Shown here: positions 7,788 through 16,203 of the stretch, piece after piece
Numbering within the stretch: the first letter of the stretch is position 1
Layout of the letters: the number at the start of each line of letters is the position of its first letter
The notes under the pieces: model-generated
What the model was told of the DNA's origin: nothing
The model's database searches: none
The model's input: only the letters and a program-made list of their open reading frames with translations
Translations under genes and position numbers: made by a program
Assembly: GCA_017853175.1 (NCBI GenBank)
Contig: JAFMKA010000008.1
Location: 1-48,179 of the forward strand
DNA from: Steroidobacteraceae bacterium
Lineage (GTDB): Bacteria; Pseudomonadota; Gammaproteobacteria; Steroidobacterales; Steroidobacteraceae
Direction of reading: 5' to 3'
Length of the DNA stretch: 48,179 nt

Positions 7788-9083
7788 ATGAACGAGCGGA
7801 CCCAGAAACCCAGCATCATTCCGAGTCTTCCCAACCTCGGCATGGCAGATCGCCCGTCGGCACTTGCTGCACTCGGACGCCGACTGCTGCTTGGCCAATT
7901 CGCCGCCCTTCGCGACGGCGAGCTCAACATCATCGAGTGGGACGGATCACACCATCGATTCGGTTCGCGTACGCCGCGACTCGATATCGCGGTGACACTG
8001 CATATCGACCACCCCCAGCTTTACGCCGATGCCGCCTTCGGTGGCACCGTCGGTGCGGGAGAGGCCTATATCAGAGGCCTCTGGCGCTGCGACGACCTCA
8101 CGGGACTCGTTCGAATCTTCGTCGCGAATCGTGAGGTCATGAACGGCATGGACAGCCGCTGGGCACTCATCAGCCGACCGGTGCTCAAGGTTTTTCACTT
8201 TCTCAATCGCAACAGCAAAGCCGGTAGCGCCCGTAACATCTCGGCACACTACGATCTCGGCAACGCACTGTATGAACTCATGCTCGATCCGACGATGGCG
8301 TATTCCTGCGGCATCTTCGAGCACGAGCAGACGACGCTCGAACAAGCCTCGATCGCCAAATTCGAAGCCATTTGTCGCAAGCTGCAGCTCAAGCCCGACG
8401 ATCGTGTGGTCGAAATCGGCACGGGCTGGGGCGGCCTCGCGATCCATGCGGCTGCGAAATACGGCTGCCACGTCACGACCACCACCATCTCTCGCGAGCA
8501 GCACGATTACGCCAAAGAAAAAATCGCGCGTGCCGGACTCCAAGATCGCATCACGCTCCTGCTCGAAGACTATCGTGATCTCAAAGGTCGATACGACAAG
8601 GCCATTTCCATCGAGATGATCGAAGCCGTCGGCGCGAACTACCTCGATACTTATCTCGCCAAATGCTCATCGCTCCTCGCCCCGCACGGCGCGATGCTGC
8701 TGCAGGCGATCACGATCCAGGATCAGTTTTACGAGCAGGCGAGAAAGTCCGTCGATTACATTCAGCGCTTCATTTTTCCCGGTAGTTTCATTCCGAGTGT
8801 CGAGGCCATCAGTCGCTCACTAACGCGGGCGACCGATCTCAAGATCTTCAACCTCGAAGATATCGGACCGCACTACGCGCGCACCCTGCGCGAGTGGCGC
8901 CGCAATTTCTTCGACCACCTGCCGAAAGTGCGTGCACTCGGCTATCCCGACTCCTTCGTGAGACTCTGGGAGTTCTACCTCTGTTACTGCGAGGGTGGCT
9001 ACGCAGAGCGGCAATTGGGCGACGTACAGTTGTTACTGACCAAGCCCGGCTGTCGCCTACCACCGGTGGCGTACGCGCGATGA
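7788..9083 (+). CDS. Cfa-type SAM-dependent fatty acyl methyltransferase (cyclopropane synthase family)
   Basis: The 431-residue enzyme transfers a methyl(ene) group from SAM to the double bond of a phospholipid acyl chain. Seen: an N-terminal Cfa domain, an ARNISAHYDLGN substrate motif, the SAM motif VVEIGTGWGGLA, EMIEAVG, FIFPGSFIPS and DIGPHYARTL. It looks more like the plant-type/long bacterial Cfa branch than E. coli Cfa. Two positions that bind bicarbonate in E. coli Cfa (recalled as Cys139 and His266) are Thr212 and Gln306 here. The Gln also occurs in plant cyclopropane synthases as I recall them. The product could be a cyclopropane, a methyl-branched chain or a furan-acid precursor. 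Confidence 0.9.
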   Translation: MNERTQKPSIIPSLPNLGMADRPSALAALGRRLLLGQFAALRDGELNIIEWDGSHHRFGSRTPRLDIAVTLHIDHPQLYADAAFGGTVGAGEAYIRGLWRCDDLTGLVRIFVANREVMNGMDSRWALISRPVLKVFHFLNRNSKAGSARNISAHYDLGNALYELMLDPTMAYSCGIFEHEQTTLEQASIAKFEAICRKLQLKPDDRVVEIGTGWGGLAIHAAAKYGCHVTTTTISREQHDYAKEKIARAGLQDRITLLLEDYRDLKGRYDKAISIEMIEAVGANYLDTYLAKCSSLLAPHGAMLLQAITIQDQFYEQARKSVDYIQRFIFPGSFIPSVEAISRSLTRATDLKIFNLEDIGPHYARTLREWRRNFFDHLPKVRALGYPDSFVRLWEFYLCYCEGGYAERQLGDVQLLLTKPGCRLPPVAYAR

Positions 9084-10525
9084 TGCCCGGCGGAGCAGGC
9101 TCGCCGCTGCAACAACTCATCGCGCAGTTCGGCAGCTCGATCATCGTCACCGACCCGGCCCAACTCGCCGCCGTCAACGTCGATCACCGAAAACTCTACG
9201 AGGGTAAGGCGCTCGCCCTCGCCTTACCCCGGAGCACCGCCGAAGTCTCGAAGCTGCTCGCCTTCTGTAATGCGCTGCGTATCGGTGTCGTCCCGCAGGG
9301 TGGAAATACCAGCTATTGCGGCGGTACGGCGCCCGATGCCTCGGGCACCCAACTCGTACTCTCTCTGCGTCGGATGAACGCCATCCGCGAAATGAACCCG
9401 GTCAATGATTCGATGATCGTGGAGGCCGGCTGCATTCTGGCCGACGTACAACGAGCGGCGACGGACGCCGGACGGTTTTTTCCTCTCAGTCTCGGCGCTG
9501 AGGGCAGTTGCCAGATCGGGGGCAATCTCTCCACCAATGCCGGAGGTGTGAACGTCGTGCGTTACGGCATGGCGCGAGATCTCGTCCTCGGACTCGAAGT
9601 CGTGCTGGCCGATGGACGCGTGCTCTCGACGCTCAAGACTCTGCGTAAGGACAACACGGGCTACGACCTGCGTCACCTTTTCATCGGTGCCGAAGGTACG
9701 CTCGGAGTGATCACCGCCGCGAGTCTAAAGCTCTTTCCCGCACCTCGCAGCGTAGCTACGGCATTCGTGGCGGTGCAGACCCCAGCGGCGGCCGTATCGC
9801 TGCTCGCCGAGCTTCGTAAGTCTTGCGGCGATCTCGTCTCCTCCTTCGAACTCATTCCGAATATCGCCATTGATCTCGTCGCCAAACACCTGCCTGGCAC
9901 TCGATCGCCTCTCGAAGCGGGATCGCCCTGGTATGTGCTCTGCGAGATCACGAGCGCGATGTCGAACGAGCCACTCGGCGAACGCCTTGAAACAGCGCTC
10001 GCTGCCGCACTCGAGACGGGTCTCATCACCGATGCGACGCTTGCGCAGAGCGAGCGTGAGCGCCAAGAGTTTTGGTTCCTGCGCGAGCACATCCCCGAGG
10101 CCCAGCGTCGTGACGGATCGAGCCTCAAACATGACATCTCCCTGCCGCTCGATCGCCTCGCAGAGTTCATCGCTTCGAGCAGCGACTGGCTGCACGATCA
10201 GGTTCCCGAAGGATTTCTCGTCTGCTACGGCCACGTCGGCGACGGCAATCTGCATTTCAATATCAATCAATCATCGAACTCGGTAGCAACCGGAGCGTTA
10301 CTCGCCCGCCAAAACGAGATTCGCCGCGCGATCCATGATCGTGTCCACGAAATGGGTGGCAGCTTCAGTGCCGAGCACGGCATCGGCCGTCATAAAGTCG
10401 AGGAACTCGAGCGCTACGCATCACCGCTCGAGCTCGAACTGATGCGGAATATCAAACGGGCCTTTGACCCGAACGGCATCATGAACCCCGGAAAAGTTCT
10501 GCATTCAGGGAGCGCGTCGCGATGA
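9080..10525 (+). CDS. FAD-linked oxidoreductase, D-2-hydroxyglutarate/D-lactate dehydrogenase family
   Basis: The 481-residue flavoenzyme has an FAD_binding_4 domain (PQGGNTSYCGG; GSCQIGGNLSTNAGG; LRKDNTGYDLRHLFIGAEGTLGVIT) followed by an FAD-oxidase C-terminal domain with GHVGDGNLHFN, EHGIGRHK and MNPGKVL. The middle motifs closely match D-2-hydroxyglutarate dehydrogenases, which pass electrons from a D-2-hydroxy acid to a carrier. I start it at the ATG in the ATGATGA overlap with the Cfa-type stop; the longer frame from 8894 lies inside that gene. An FAD_binding_4 protein also partners a Cfa-type enzyme in actinobacterial 10-methylstearate synthesis, so a role in acyl reduction should be weighed against the 2-hydroxy acid role. 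Confidence 0.85.
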   Translation: MMPGGAGSPLQQLIAQFGSSIIVTDPAQLAAVNVDHRKLYEGKALALALPRSTAEVSKLLAFCNALRIGVVPQGGNTSYCGGTAPDASGTQLVLSLRRMNAIREMNPVNDSMIVEAGCILADVQRAATDAGRFFPLSLGAEGSCQIGGNLSTNAGGVNVVRYGMARDLVLGLEVVLADGRVLSTLKTLRKDNTGYDLRHLFIGAEGTLGVITAASLKLFPAPRSVATAFVAVQTPAAAVSLLAELRKSCGDLVSSFELIPNIAIDLVAKHLPGTRSPLEAGSPWYVLCEITSAMSNEPLGERLETALAAALETGLITDATLAQSERERQEFWFLREHIPEAQRRDGSSLKHDISLPLDRLAEFIASSSDWLHDQVPEGFLVCYGHVGDGNLHFNINQSSNSVATGALLARQNEIRRAIHDRVHEMGGSFSAEHGIGRHKVEELERYASPLELELMRNIKRAFDPNGIMNPGKVLHSGSASR

Positions 10526-11544
10526 CGGGTCGCTGTGTCGGTGGCTTGCACGAAGTGTGTGTCGGCGTGCCAGATCTCGAGGTTGCTGCAGCCGACTTCG
10601 CAGCCTATGGCTGTCATCCTGCCGAGTCGGGGGCTCTTGATGCAGCGAGCGCTCGCGCGCTCTACGGCGTCGACTCCGCCGTTCGATCGCTACGCCTGTC
10701 GCACCAACAATCTGATCACGGTCTCGTGAGGCTCATGCAATGGGATCGCCCTCTCAACGACGGCCTCGGGCTCGGCGACAACCTGCGCTGTGTCGGATCG
10801 CGCTGGGGCGTTCGCGTGACGGCAAGCGCATTCAACATTTTGAATCACGCCGAGCGCGCGCGTCAGACGGGCAGCCCTCTGAGCCTCATCGAACCCCTGC
10901 TCGCGGTCATCGGCGAGGTAAGCGGAACGGGCGCTGCACGACCGTTTCGCGATCCCGTAGTGGGTGTACGCGAAATGGTGATTCTGCAGCCTCATTATCG
11001 ACAGGTTTTCTTTGAGCGATTCGGCTACGAGAGCCCGCTTTATGGCCAAATCGATACGTCGAGCCTGTTGCGTACCAGCCAGCACACTCACTTCGGGCTG
11101 ATGATCGCGAACGACGACCCGAAGATCTTCGATTTTTATGACGACGTGCTCGGCCTCAAGCGCATGCTCGACGATCTGACGCCTTACGAGAACGCCACGG
11201 GCTCTCGCCGAATCTTCGGACTCGAGCCTGGCGAGGGTTTTCACATGGTCGATTTCGACGATCCGGCCTCCGGTCATGCGCTTCGTGAGCGTCGCTCCGG
11301 CAAACTCAAGTGTGTACGGTTTGCGGCCTCGGCCAAGATCGAGCACAAACTCGATCGATCACGCGCCGGCTGCCTCGGCTACAGCCTTTACTGTTGGCGC
11401 GTCGATGACATCGACGCCATGTGGAAGAAGATCGACTCCAGCGACGCCTCGGGACTCACGCCCGTTCAACAAGACGAGTTCGGCCGCCTAAGCTTCACGT
11501 TCTTCGCGCCCGACGGCTATCACTGGATGCTATTGCAGGCGTGA
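10522..11544 (+). CDS. VOC (glyoxalase/dioxygenase fold) family protein
   Basis: The 340-residue protein appears to hold two vicinal-oxygen-chelate modules. One begins near residue 8 (HEVCVGVPDLEVAAADF) and one near 190 (HTHFGLMIANDDPKIFDFYDDVLGLK), ending with FFAPDGYHWMLLQ. VOC proteins bind a metal and include glyoxalases, extradiol dioxygenases and epimerases. I cannot pick among these. It is the last gene of the operon and overlaps its upstream neighbour by ATGA. It ends 10 bases from a convergent cytochrome gene. Confidence 0.75.
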   Translation: MTGRCVGGLHEVCVGVPDLEVAAADFAAYGCHPAESGALDAASARALYGVDSAVRSLRLSHQQSDHGLVRLMQWDRPLNDGLGLGDNLRCVGSRWGVRVTASAFNILNHAERARQTGSPLSLIEPLLAVIGEVSGTGAARPFRDPVVGVREMVILQPHYRQVFFERFGYESPLYGQIDTSSLLRTSQHTHFGLMIANDDPKIFDFYDDVLGLKRMLDDLTPYENATGSRRIFGLEPGEGFHMVDFDDPASGHALRERRSGKLKCVRFAASAKIEHKLDRSRAGCLGYSLYCWRVDDIDAMWKKIDSSDASGLTPVQQDEFGRLSFTFFAPDGYHWMLLQA

Positions 11545-11554
11545 GATCACCCGC

Positions 11555-11941
11555 TCAGCGTCGTGCACTCTCGATTTCGATGTAGTTAATGAGCGCAGCA
11601 CGATCGGCGGCGTTGGCGATACCGGCGAACGCCATGATGTTTCCGGGAACGACCGCCCCCGGCTTTTCGATCCAGCGATCGAGCGTCGCCCTGTCCCACA
11701 CAATCTTTGACGACGACAGCGCGGCCGAGTAAGTGAAGCCCTGCACCTGACCGGCTCGCTGACCCATGACGCCCGCGAGGTTCGGGCCAACCTTAGCTAC
11801 CGTGCTCGGCTGCAGATCGTGGCAGGCCCTGCACTGAATAAAAAGCAAACGCCCGCGCTTGTATTCGGGGGTTTGAGTGACGTCGGCCGAAGCCCACAAG
11901 GGAGCCACCGCCACCAAGATCGCAATCAGGAGTCGTGCCAT
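11555..11941 (-). CDS. Small secreted class I cytochrome c
   Basis: The 128-residue protein has a Sec signal peptide (MARLLIAILVAVAPLWASA, cleaved near residue 20), one haem-binding CRACH motif with following VGPNLAGVMGQRAG, and GNIMAFAG supplying the Met axial ligand. It is a periplasmic c-type electron carrier similar to cytochrome c2/c550 proteins. I take the ATG at 11941, behind GAGGTG, rather than the preceding GTG. It lies 30 bases downstream of tesB on the same strand and may be the last gene of that unit. Confidence 0.9.
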   Translation of the reverse strand: MARLLIAILVAVAPLWASADVTQTPEYKRGRLLFIQCRACHDLQPSTVAKVGPNLAGVMGQRAGQVQGFTYSAALSSSKIVWDRATLDRWIEKPGAVVPGNIMAFAGIANAADRAALINYIEIESARR

Positions 11942-11971
11942 CACGCACCTCGTCTAGGGAGAGCCCGATTC

Positions 11972-12832
11972 TTATGGGCGGCGCACCCGCATCAAACCCT
12001 CTTGCGCCACGCTCGCCACCAGTCGGCCGTCGCGACTGTAGATGCTGCCGCGCGCAAACCCGCGCCCCCCGGATGCGCTCGGACTCTCGACGTCGTAGAG
12101 CAACCACTCGTCAGCCCGAAACGGTCGATGGAACCACAGCGCATGATCGATGCTCGCCATGACCATCTCGCCGATCGCGAACTTGCCATGGTGGGGTCGG
12201 GTCGCTGCGGTCAACAAATTGAAATCGGACATATACGCAAGCAGACAGCGATGCAGTCGATCGTCTCCCGTGAGCGGCTCGGCGATCCGGAACCATACGC
12301 GCTCGCAGGCAGGGCTCGCCGTGCGACTCAAAAAATCGATCGGCTCGACCGGACGCATCTCGACCGGGCGCTCGCGTATCAAGAAACGACGCAGCATGTC
12401 CGGAAGCTTCGCCGCAACCTCGGGCGTCGGACGACTCCAGTCGGGTAGCGACTCGGGCGCGGCGACCTCGGGCATCGTCGATTGGTGATCGAGGCCGGGT
12501 TCGCGGCGCTGGAAGGACGCCGCGCAAGTGAAGATTTGCTCGCCGTTCTGTACGGCAATGACACGACGCGAGGAAAACGAGTGTCCGTCACGGCTGCGAT
12601 CGACCTGATACACGATGGGTCGGTTGAAATCGCCGCGACGCAAAAAATAGGCGTGCAGCGAGTGCACCTCGAGATCGTCGATGGTCTGATACGCCGCCAT
12701 GAGCGCTTGCCCGAGGACCTGCCCGCCGTAAACCTGAGGGCTACCGATATCGCGACTCTCGCCGCGAAACAGGTTGACCTCGAGCCGTTCGAGCTCGAAC
12801 TGCTTCAGCAGATCGGCGACGCGGACGTTCAC
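11972..12832 (-). CDS. tesB: Acyl-CoA thioesterase II
   Basis: TesB hydrolyses medium- and long-chain acyl-CoAs to free acid and CoA. With the GTG start at 12832 the protein is 286 residues, the same as E. coli TesB, and shows the double hotdog signatures LFRGESRDIG, VYGGQVLGQAL, HSLHAYFLRRGD, SFSSRRV and HALWFHRPF. Of the catalytic triad recalled for E. coli (Asp204, Thr228, Gln278), Asp (YMSDFN) and Gln (VAQEG) are present, and Thr is replaced conservatively by Ser (MASIDH). The GTG overlaps the stop of the upstream reductase gene (GTGA). The longer frame to 12916 lies inside that gene. Confidence 0.92.
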   Translation of the reverse strand: MNVRVADLLKQFELERLEVNLFRGESRDIGSPQVYGGQVLGQALMAAYQTIDDLEVHSLHAYFLRRGDFNRPIVYQVDRSRDGHSFSSRRVIAVQNGEQIFTCAASFQRREPGLDHQSTMPEVAAPESLPDWSRPTPEVAAKLPDMLRRFLIRERPVEMRPVEPIDFLSRTASPACERVWFRIAEPLTGDDRLHRCLLAYMSDFNLLTAATRPHHGKFAIGEMVMASIDHALWFHRPFRADEWLLYDVESPSASGGRGFARGSIYSRDGRLVASVAQEGLMRVRRP

Positions 12833-13860
12833 GAGCCAGCGACCCCGAGACGCTTCTGCATCACCGGGCTCGTGGTGGTGTACTGCAAAAACTGCTTCTT
12901 CTCGGGATACAGCCAACTCTGAATGCCGAAAGCAGCCAAGGCGGCCTCATGAAACCCCGACAAAATCAGCTTTTTCTTACCAGGGTAGGTATTGATATCG
13001 CCCACCGCGAAAATTCCGGGAACCGTGGTCTGGAATTTTTCGGTATCGACCTTGAGTGCTTTGCGCTCGAGCTCCATCCCCCACTCGGCCACCGGACCCA
13101 GCTTCGGGTGTAGACCAAAAAATGCGAACACGTGATCGGCGGGCAACTCGTGTACGGCGCCGTCAGCCGCTTTCACGCGTACGCCGGTCATGGACTCGCC
13201 CTCGAGCATGAGTGAATCGGCAAGCCCCTCGATGAAGCGCACGCGACCCGCAGCCTCGAGTTCGCGCATGCGCGCGACGGATGCCGGTGCGGCACGAAAT
13301 TCGTTACGACGATGCACGAGCGTGACCGAAGGCGCAGTCGCTGCGAACTCGATCACCCAGTCGAGCGCGGAGTCGCCACCACCAAAAATCACGAGTCGCT
13401 TGTTTCGATAGTCATCGGCACCCTTCACGCGATAGTGAATGCTCCGACCTTCGAAGGTCTCGCTACCCGGGACACCCAAGCGACGCGGCTGGAATGAGCC
13501 CACACCCGCGGCGATGACGATAGCGCCCGCATCGAAACGCGTACCCGCTGACGTGACCACGTCGAATCGTCGATCACGTGGCTTGACCTCCATGACCTCC
13601 TCGCCGAGATGAAACACCGGCTCGAAGGGTTTGATCTGCTGCATCAGTCGATCGACGAGTTCCTGCGCGCCACAAACCGGCAACGCCGGAATGTCGTAAA
13701 TCGGTTTGTCGGGATAGAGCTCCGTACACTGTCCGCCCGGCGCCTTCAGCGAGTCGAGGACGTGCGCCCGCATACCGAGCAGCCCGAGCTCGAAAACCTG
13801 GAAGAGACCGCAGGGCCCCGCGCCCACGATGACGACTTCTGTTTGGATGGTCTCGGACAC
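12829..13860 (-). CDS. Ferredoxin/flavodoxin-NADP+ reductase, thioredoxin-reductase-like type
   Basis: The 343-residue flavoprotein has an FAD motif (VVIVGAGPCGLFQVFELG), an NADPH motif (VIFGGGDSALDW) and the C-terminal VPGIFAVGDINTYPGKKKLILSGFHEAALAA. Between them the CxxC of thioredoxin reductases is absent. That is the pattern of type 2 ferredoxin-NADP reductases (YumC group), which move electrons between NADPH and ferredoxin. It starts with GTG behind a GGAG. It is divergent from gabT and translationally coupled to tesB. An electron donor role for the desaturase cluster nearby is possible but unsupported. Confidence 0.9.
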   Translation of the reverse strand: MSETIQTEVVIVGAGPCGLFQVFELGLLGMRAHVLDSLKAPGGQCTELYPDKPIYDIPALPVCGAQELVDRLMQQIKPFEPVFHLGEEVMEVKPRDRRFDVVTSAGTRFDAGAIVIAAGVGSFQPRRLGVPGSETFEGRSIHYRVKGADDYRNKRLVIFGGGDSALDWVIEFAATAPSVTLVHRRNEFRAAPASVARMRELEAAGRVRFIEGLADSLMLEGESMTGVRVKAADGAVHELPADHVFAFFGLHPKLGPVAEWGMELERKALKVDTEKFQTTVPGIFAVGDINTYPGKKKLILSGFHEAALAAFGIQSWLYPEKKQFLQYTTTSPVMQKRLGVAGS

Positions 13861-13998
13861 GCGGATACTCCGTTGGGTATATCGGAAAAGACTCGAAAAA
13901 ACGGGTAAATTCTAGCAGAGAGGCCACCGTTGCTGCCGGACTCGACGCTCGTAGGCGACGTCGCCGCAGCAAACCCACCTGCCCGGAGCTTTAAAGCC

Positions 13999-15279
13999 AT
14001 GCCGACCAACGCCGATCTTTCCCGTCGACGCGCCGCAGCCATTCCGCGCGGCGTCGGCAACTCGCTGCAGGTGTATGCCGATCGTGCGAGTAACGCCGAA
14101 ATCTGGGACGTCGAGGGGCGGCGCTACATCGACTTTGCGAGCGGCATCGCCGTACTCAACACCGGTCACCTTCACGCCAAGGTGCAGGCTGCGGTCACCG
14201 CGCAAATGGCGCGACTCTCCCATGCCTGCTTCCAGGTCACGCCATACGAAAGCTATGTCGCGCTCGCCGAAAGATTGAACGACCTCGTTCCCGGCAGCTC
14301 ACCAAAGAAAACTATTTTTCTGACGACGGGTGCCGAAGCGGTCGAGAACGCCATCAAGATCGCTCGCCATCACACTCAGCGCTCTGCAGTCATCGCGTTT
14401 GGCGGCGCCTTCCACGGACGCACGCTCGCCTGCATGACGCTCACCGGCAAGGTGCAACCGTACAAGGCAGGTTTCGGCCCGATGCTGCCCGAGGTGTATC
14501 ACGCCCCCTTTCCCATCGACTATCACGGCATCAGCACGGCACAGTCGTTGGCAGCGCTCGAGCAGCTCTTCAAGTCCGATATCGATCCTGCGCGAGTGGC
14601 CGCCATCATCGTCGAGCCCGTGCAAGGTGAAGGCGGTTTCTACGTCGCGCCCCCCGAGTTTTTACGCGCCCTACGATCGATCTGCGATACACACGGCATC
14701 GTCTTCATCGTCGACGAAATTCAGAGCGGCTTCGCCCGCACGGGGCGCATGTTCGCGATCGAACACTCGGGTGTGGAGCCCGATCTCGTCACGCTCGCAA
14801 AAAGTCTCGCCGGTGGCGTGCCGCTTTCGGCCGTGACCGGAAAAGCCGCCATCATGGACTCCCCACCCCCTGGCGGACTCGGCGGCACCTATGCGGGCTC
14901 GCCTCTCGGCTGTGCGGCAGGGCTCGCCGTCCTCGAAATCATTGAGTCCGAGCAGCTCTGCGCTCGCTCGTTGCGAGTCGGCGCAGCCGTTCGTGCCCGG
15001 CTCGCCGACTTGCAGAACCGATGGTCTTGCATCGGCGACGTGCGCGGTCTCGGTGCGATGGTCGCGATGGAACTCGTCAAAGATCGACGCCCCGACGCGC
15101 CCGATGCCGAACTCACCAAAGCACTCGTGCAAGCGGCGGGACGCCGCGGCCTCGTCCTGCTGTCTTGCGGGGTTTACTCGAACGTCATCCGATTCCTGAT
15201 GCCGCTCACCATTCCCGATGCAGAACTCGCAGAGGGTTTGGCGATACTCGAAGCGGCGCTCGAAGACGTGAATCGCTGA
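13999..15279 (+). CDS. gabT: 4-aminobutyrate aminotransferase
   Basis: This PLP-dependent class III aminotransferase should move the amino group of GABA (or another omega-amine) to 2-oxoglutarate. From the ATG at 13999 it has 426 residues, the same length as E. coli GabT, and follows it closely: RRRAAAIPRGVG, DVEGRRYIDFASGIAVLNTGHLH, EPVQGEGGFY, VDEIQSGFARTG, TLAKSLAGG (Lys for PLP) and GGLGGTYAGSPLGC. An upstream in-frame ATG at 13930 would add 23 unmatched residues. The gene is divergent from the reductase and abuts a convergent hypothetical gene. No gabD is in the window. Confidence 0.93.
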   Translation: MPTNADLSRRRAAAIPRGVGNSLQVYADRASNAEIWDVEGRRYIDFASGIAVLNTGHLHAKVQAAVTAQMARLSHACFQVTPYESYVALAERLNDLVPGSSPKKTIFLTTGAEAVENAIKIARHHTQRSAVIAFGGAFHGRTLACMTLTGKVQPYKAGFGPMLPEVYHAPFPIDYHGISTAQSLAALEQLFKSDIDPARVAAIIVEPVQGEGGFYVAPPEFLRALRSICDTHGIVFIVDEIQSGFARTGRMFAIEHSGVEPDLVTLAKSLAGGVPLSAVTGKAAIMDSPPPGGLGGTYAGSPLGCAAGLAVLEIIESEQLCARSLRVGAAVRARLADLQNRWSCIGDVRGLGAMVAMELVKDRRPDAPDAELTKALVQAAGRRGLVLLSCGVYSNVIRFLMPLTIPDAELAEGLAILEAALEDVNR

Positions 15280-15591
15280 TCAGGCGCGACCGACGTTCGA
15301 GTCGTTGGGCGAGTGGAAATACTCGCTCTCTTCGGACAACTGACGGATGAGGCGCTGCAATTCGGCCATTCGCCCCTCAGCCGTGCTAACCGGCAGGCAC
15401 TCGACGCAGCGTGGGTCCTTGCAAGGCTGCCGGGAATACAGCCAGTACTGAATGGCGCCGGCGAGCAGGCCGTCGGCGATGTCCCAAAGGTCCGCTTCCT
15501 TGTCGCGTTCTGCAATTTGGTTGCCGAGATTCACGGCATCGGTGAACGCAGCATCGAAGCCGCTGACGGTGTCTGGAAGATCCTGTGCCAT
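15280..15591 (-). CDS. Hypothetical protein with a Cys cluster
   Basis: I do not recognise this 103-residue acidic protein. It is probably cytosolic and helical, with no signal peptide or membrane segment. A Cys-rich patch CKDPRCVECLP (about residues 57-67) could bind metal or FeS. The gene starts with ATG, its stop codon abuts that of gabT tail to tail, and its codon use is like its neighbours, which supports a real gene over a shadow frame. Confidence 0.6.
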   Translation of the reverse strand: MAQDLPDTVSGFDAAFTDAVNLGNQIAERDKEADLWDIADGLLAGAIQYWLYSRQPCKDPRCVECLPVSTAEGRMAELQRLIRQLSEESEYFHSPNDSNVGRA

Positions 15592-15725
15592 GGAGCAATC
15601 TTAAGCCGAAGACCCTGAAATGACCCGTGCGCCGACCCGGCAATCACGAAAATACAACTTTGTTGCGCAATAAATTACCAATTCTTAATCCAACTACCGT
15701 GCACCGGCGACTATTATTTTTATCC

Positions 15726-15737
15726 GGCGATATCGCC
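15726..15737. promoter_or_regulatory. Perfect 12-bp palindrome upstream of the AraC-type gene
   Basis: GGCGATATCGCC lies about 32 bp before the start codon, inside an AT-rich gap (15592-15768) that is otherwise unlike the surrounding coding DNA. It may be an operator for the regulator that follows or for another factor. The gap must also hold promoters for both divergent genes; I could not place them with confidence. Confidence 0.35.
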
Positions 15738-15768
15738 TGAATAGACTGCAGTTCTCGCAACAACTCAC

Positions 15769-16203
15769 ATGAAAGCCGATGTCGTCGACGGGGTCGGGGT
15801 GCCTCGCGAAGTCACCCTACCCTCCACCGAACAGGTGAGCTTGGCCGCCTCAGGCCTCGCCGCCGCGCACGTCGGGGTGCTCAAGGCAACCGACTTCGTG
15901 AGGGAGCACTACCACGAGAAATTTGCGGCGAGTCTCATCGCGTCTCATTGCGGGCTCAGCCGTTTTCAATTCAGTCGATGCTTTCATGCCGTCTACGGCA
16001 TCACCTTCCGCGAGTATTTACTGCGCTATCGCATCATCGCCGCCTGTCACCGTTTGAAAGAAGGCAAACTCCCGGTGACCGAGATCGCCTTCGCCGTCGG
16101 CTTCCACGATGGCTCGTATTTCGCGCGCATGTTCCGGCGCTACACGGGCGTACTGCCCTCGCAGTATGCTCGGTCGCATGACGGCGACAACTCGACCCTC
16201 TGA
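15769..16203 (+). CDS. Stand-alone AraC-family DNA-binding protein
   Basis: The 144-residue protein consists of about 40 undefined residues followed by a complete two-helix-turn-helix AraC domain. The domain includes the signature LPVTEIAFAVGFHDGSYFARMFRRYTGVLPSQYA. It lacks the usual ligand-binding domain, like SoxS or MarA, so its activity may be set by its own level. It overlaps the start of the following oxidoreductase gene by 26 bases, so that gene is the most likely co-transcribed partner or target. Confidence 0.88.
   Translation: MKADVVDGVGVPREVTLPSTEQVSLAASGLAAAHVGVLKATDFVREHYHEKFAASLIASHCGLSRFQFSRCFHAVYGITFREYLLRYRIIAACHRLKEGKLPVTEIAFAVGFHDGSYFARMFRRYTGVLPSQYARSHDGDNSTL

Noticed and set aside
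8894-9079. N-terminal extension of the D-2-hydroxyglutarate-dehydrogenase-like protein
   Set aside because: It sits wholly inside the Cfa-type gene in another frame and does not resemble the family; the ATG in the ATGATGA overlap is a natural start.
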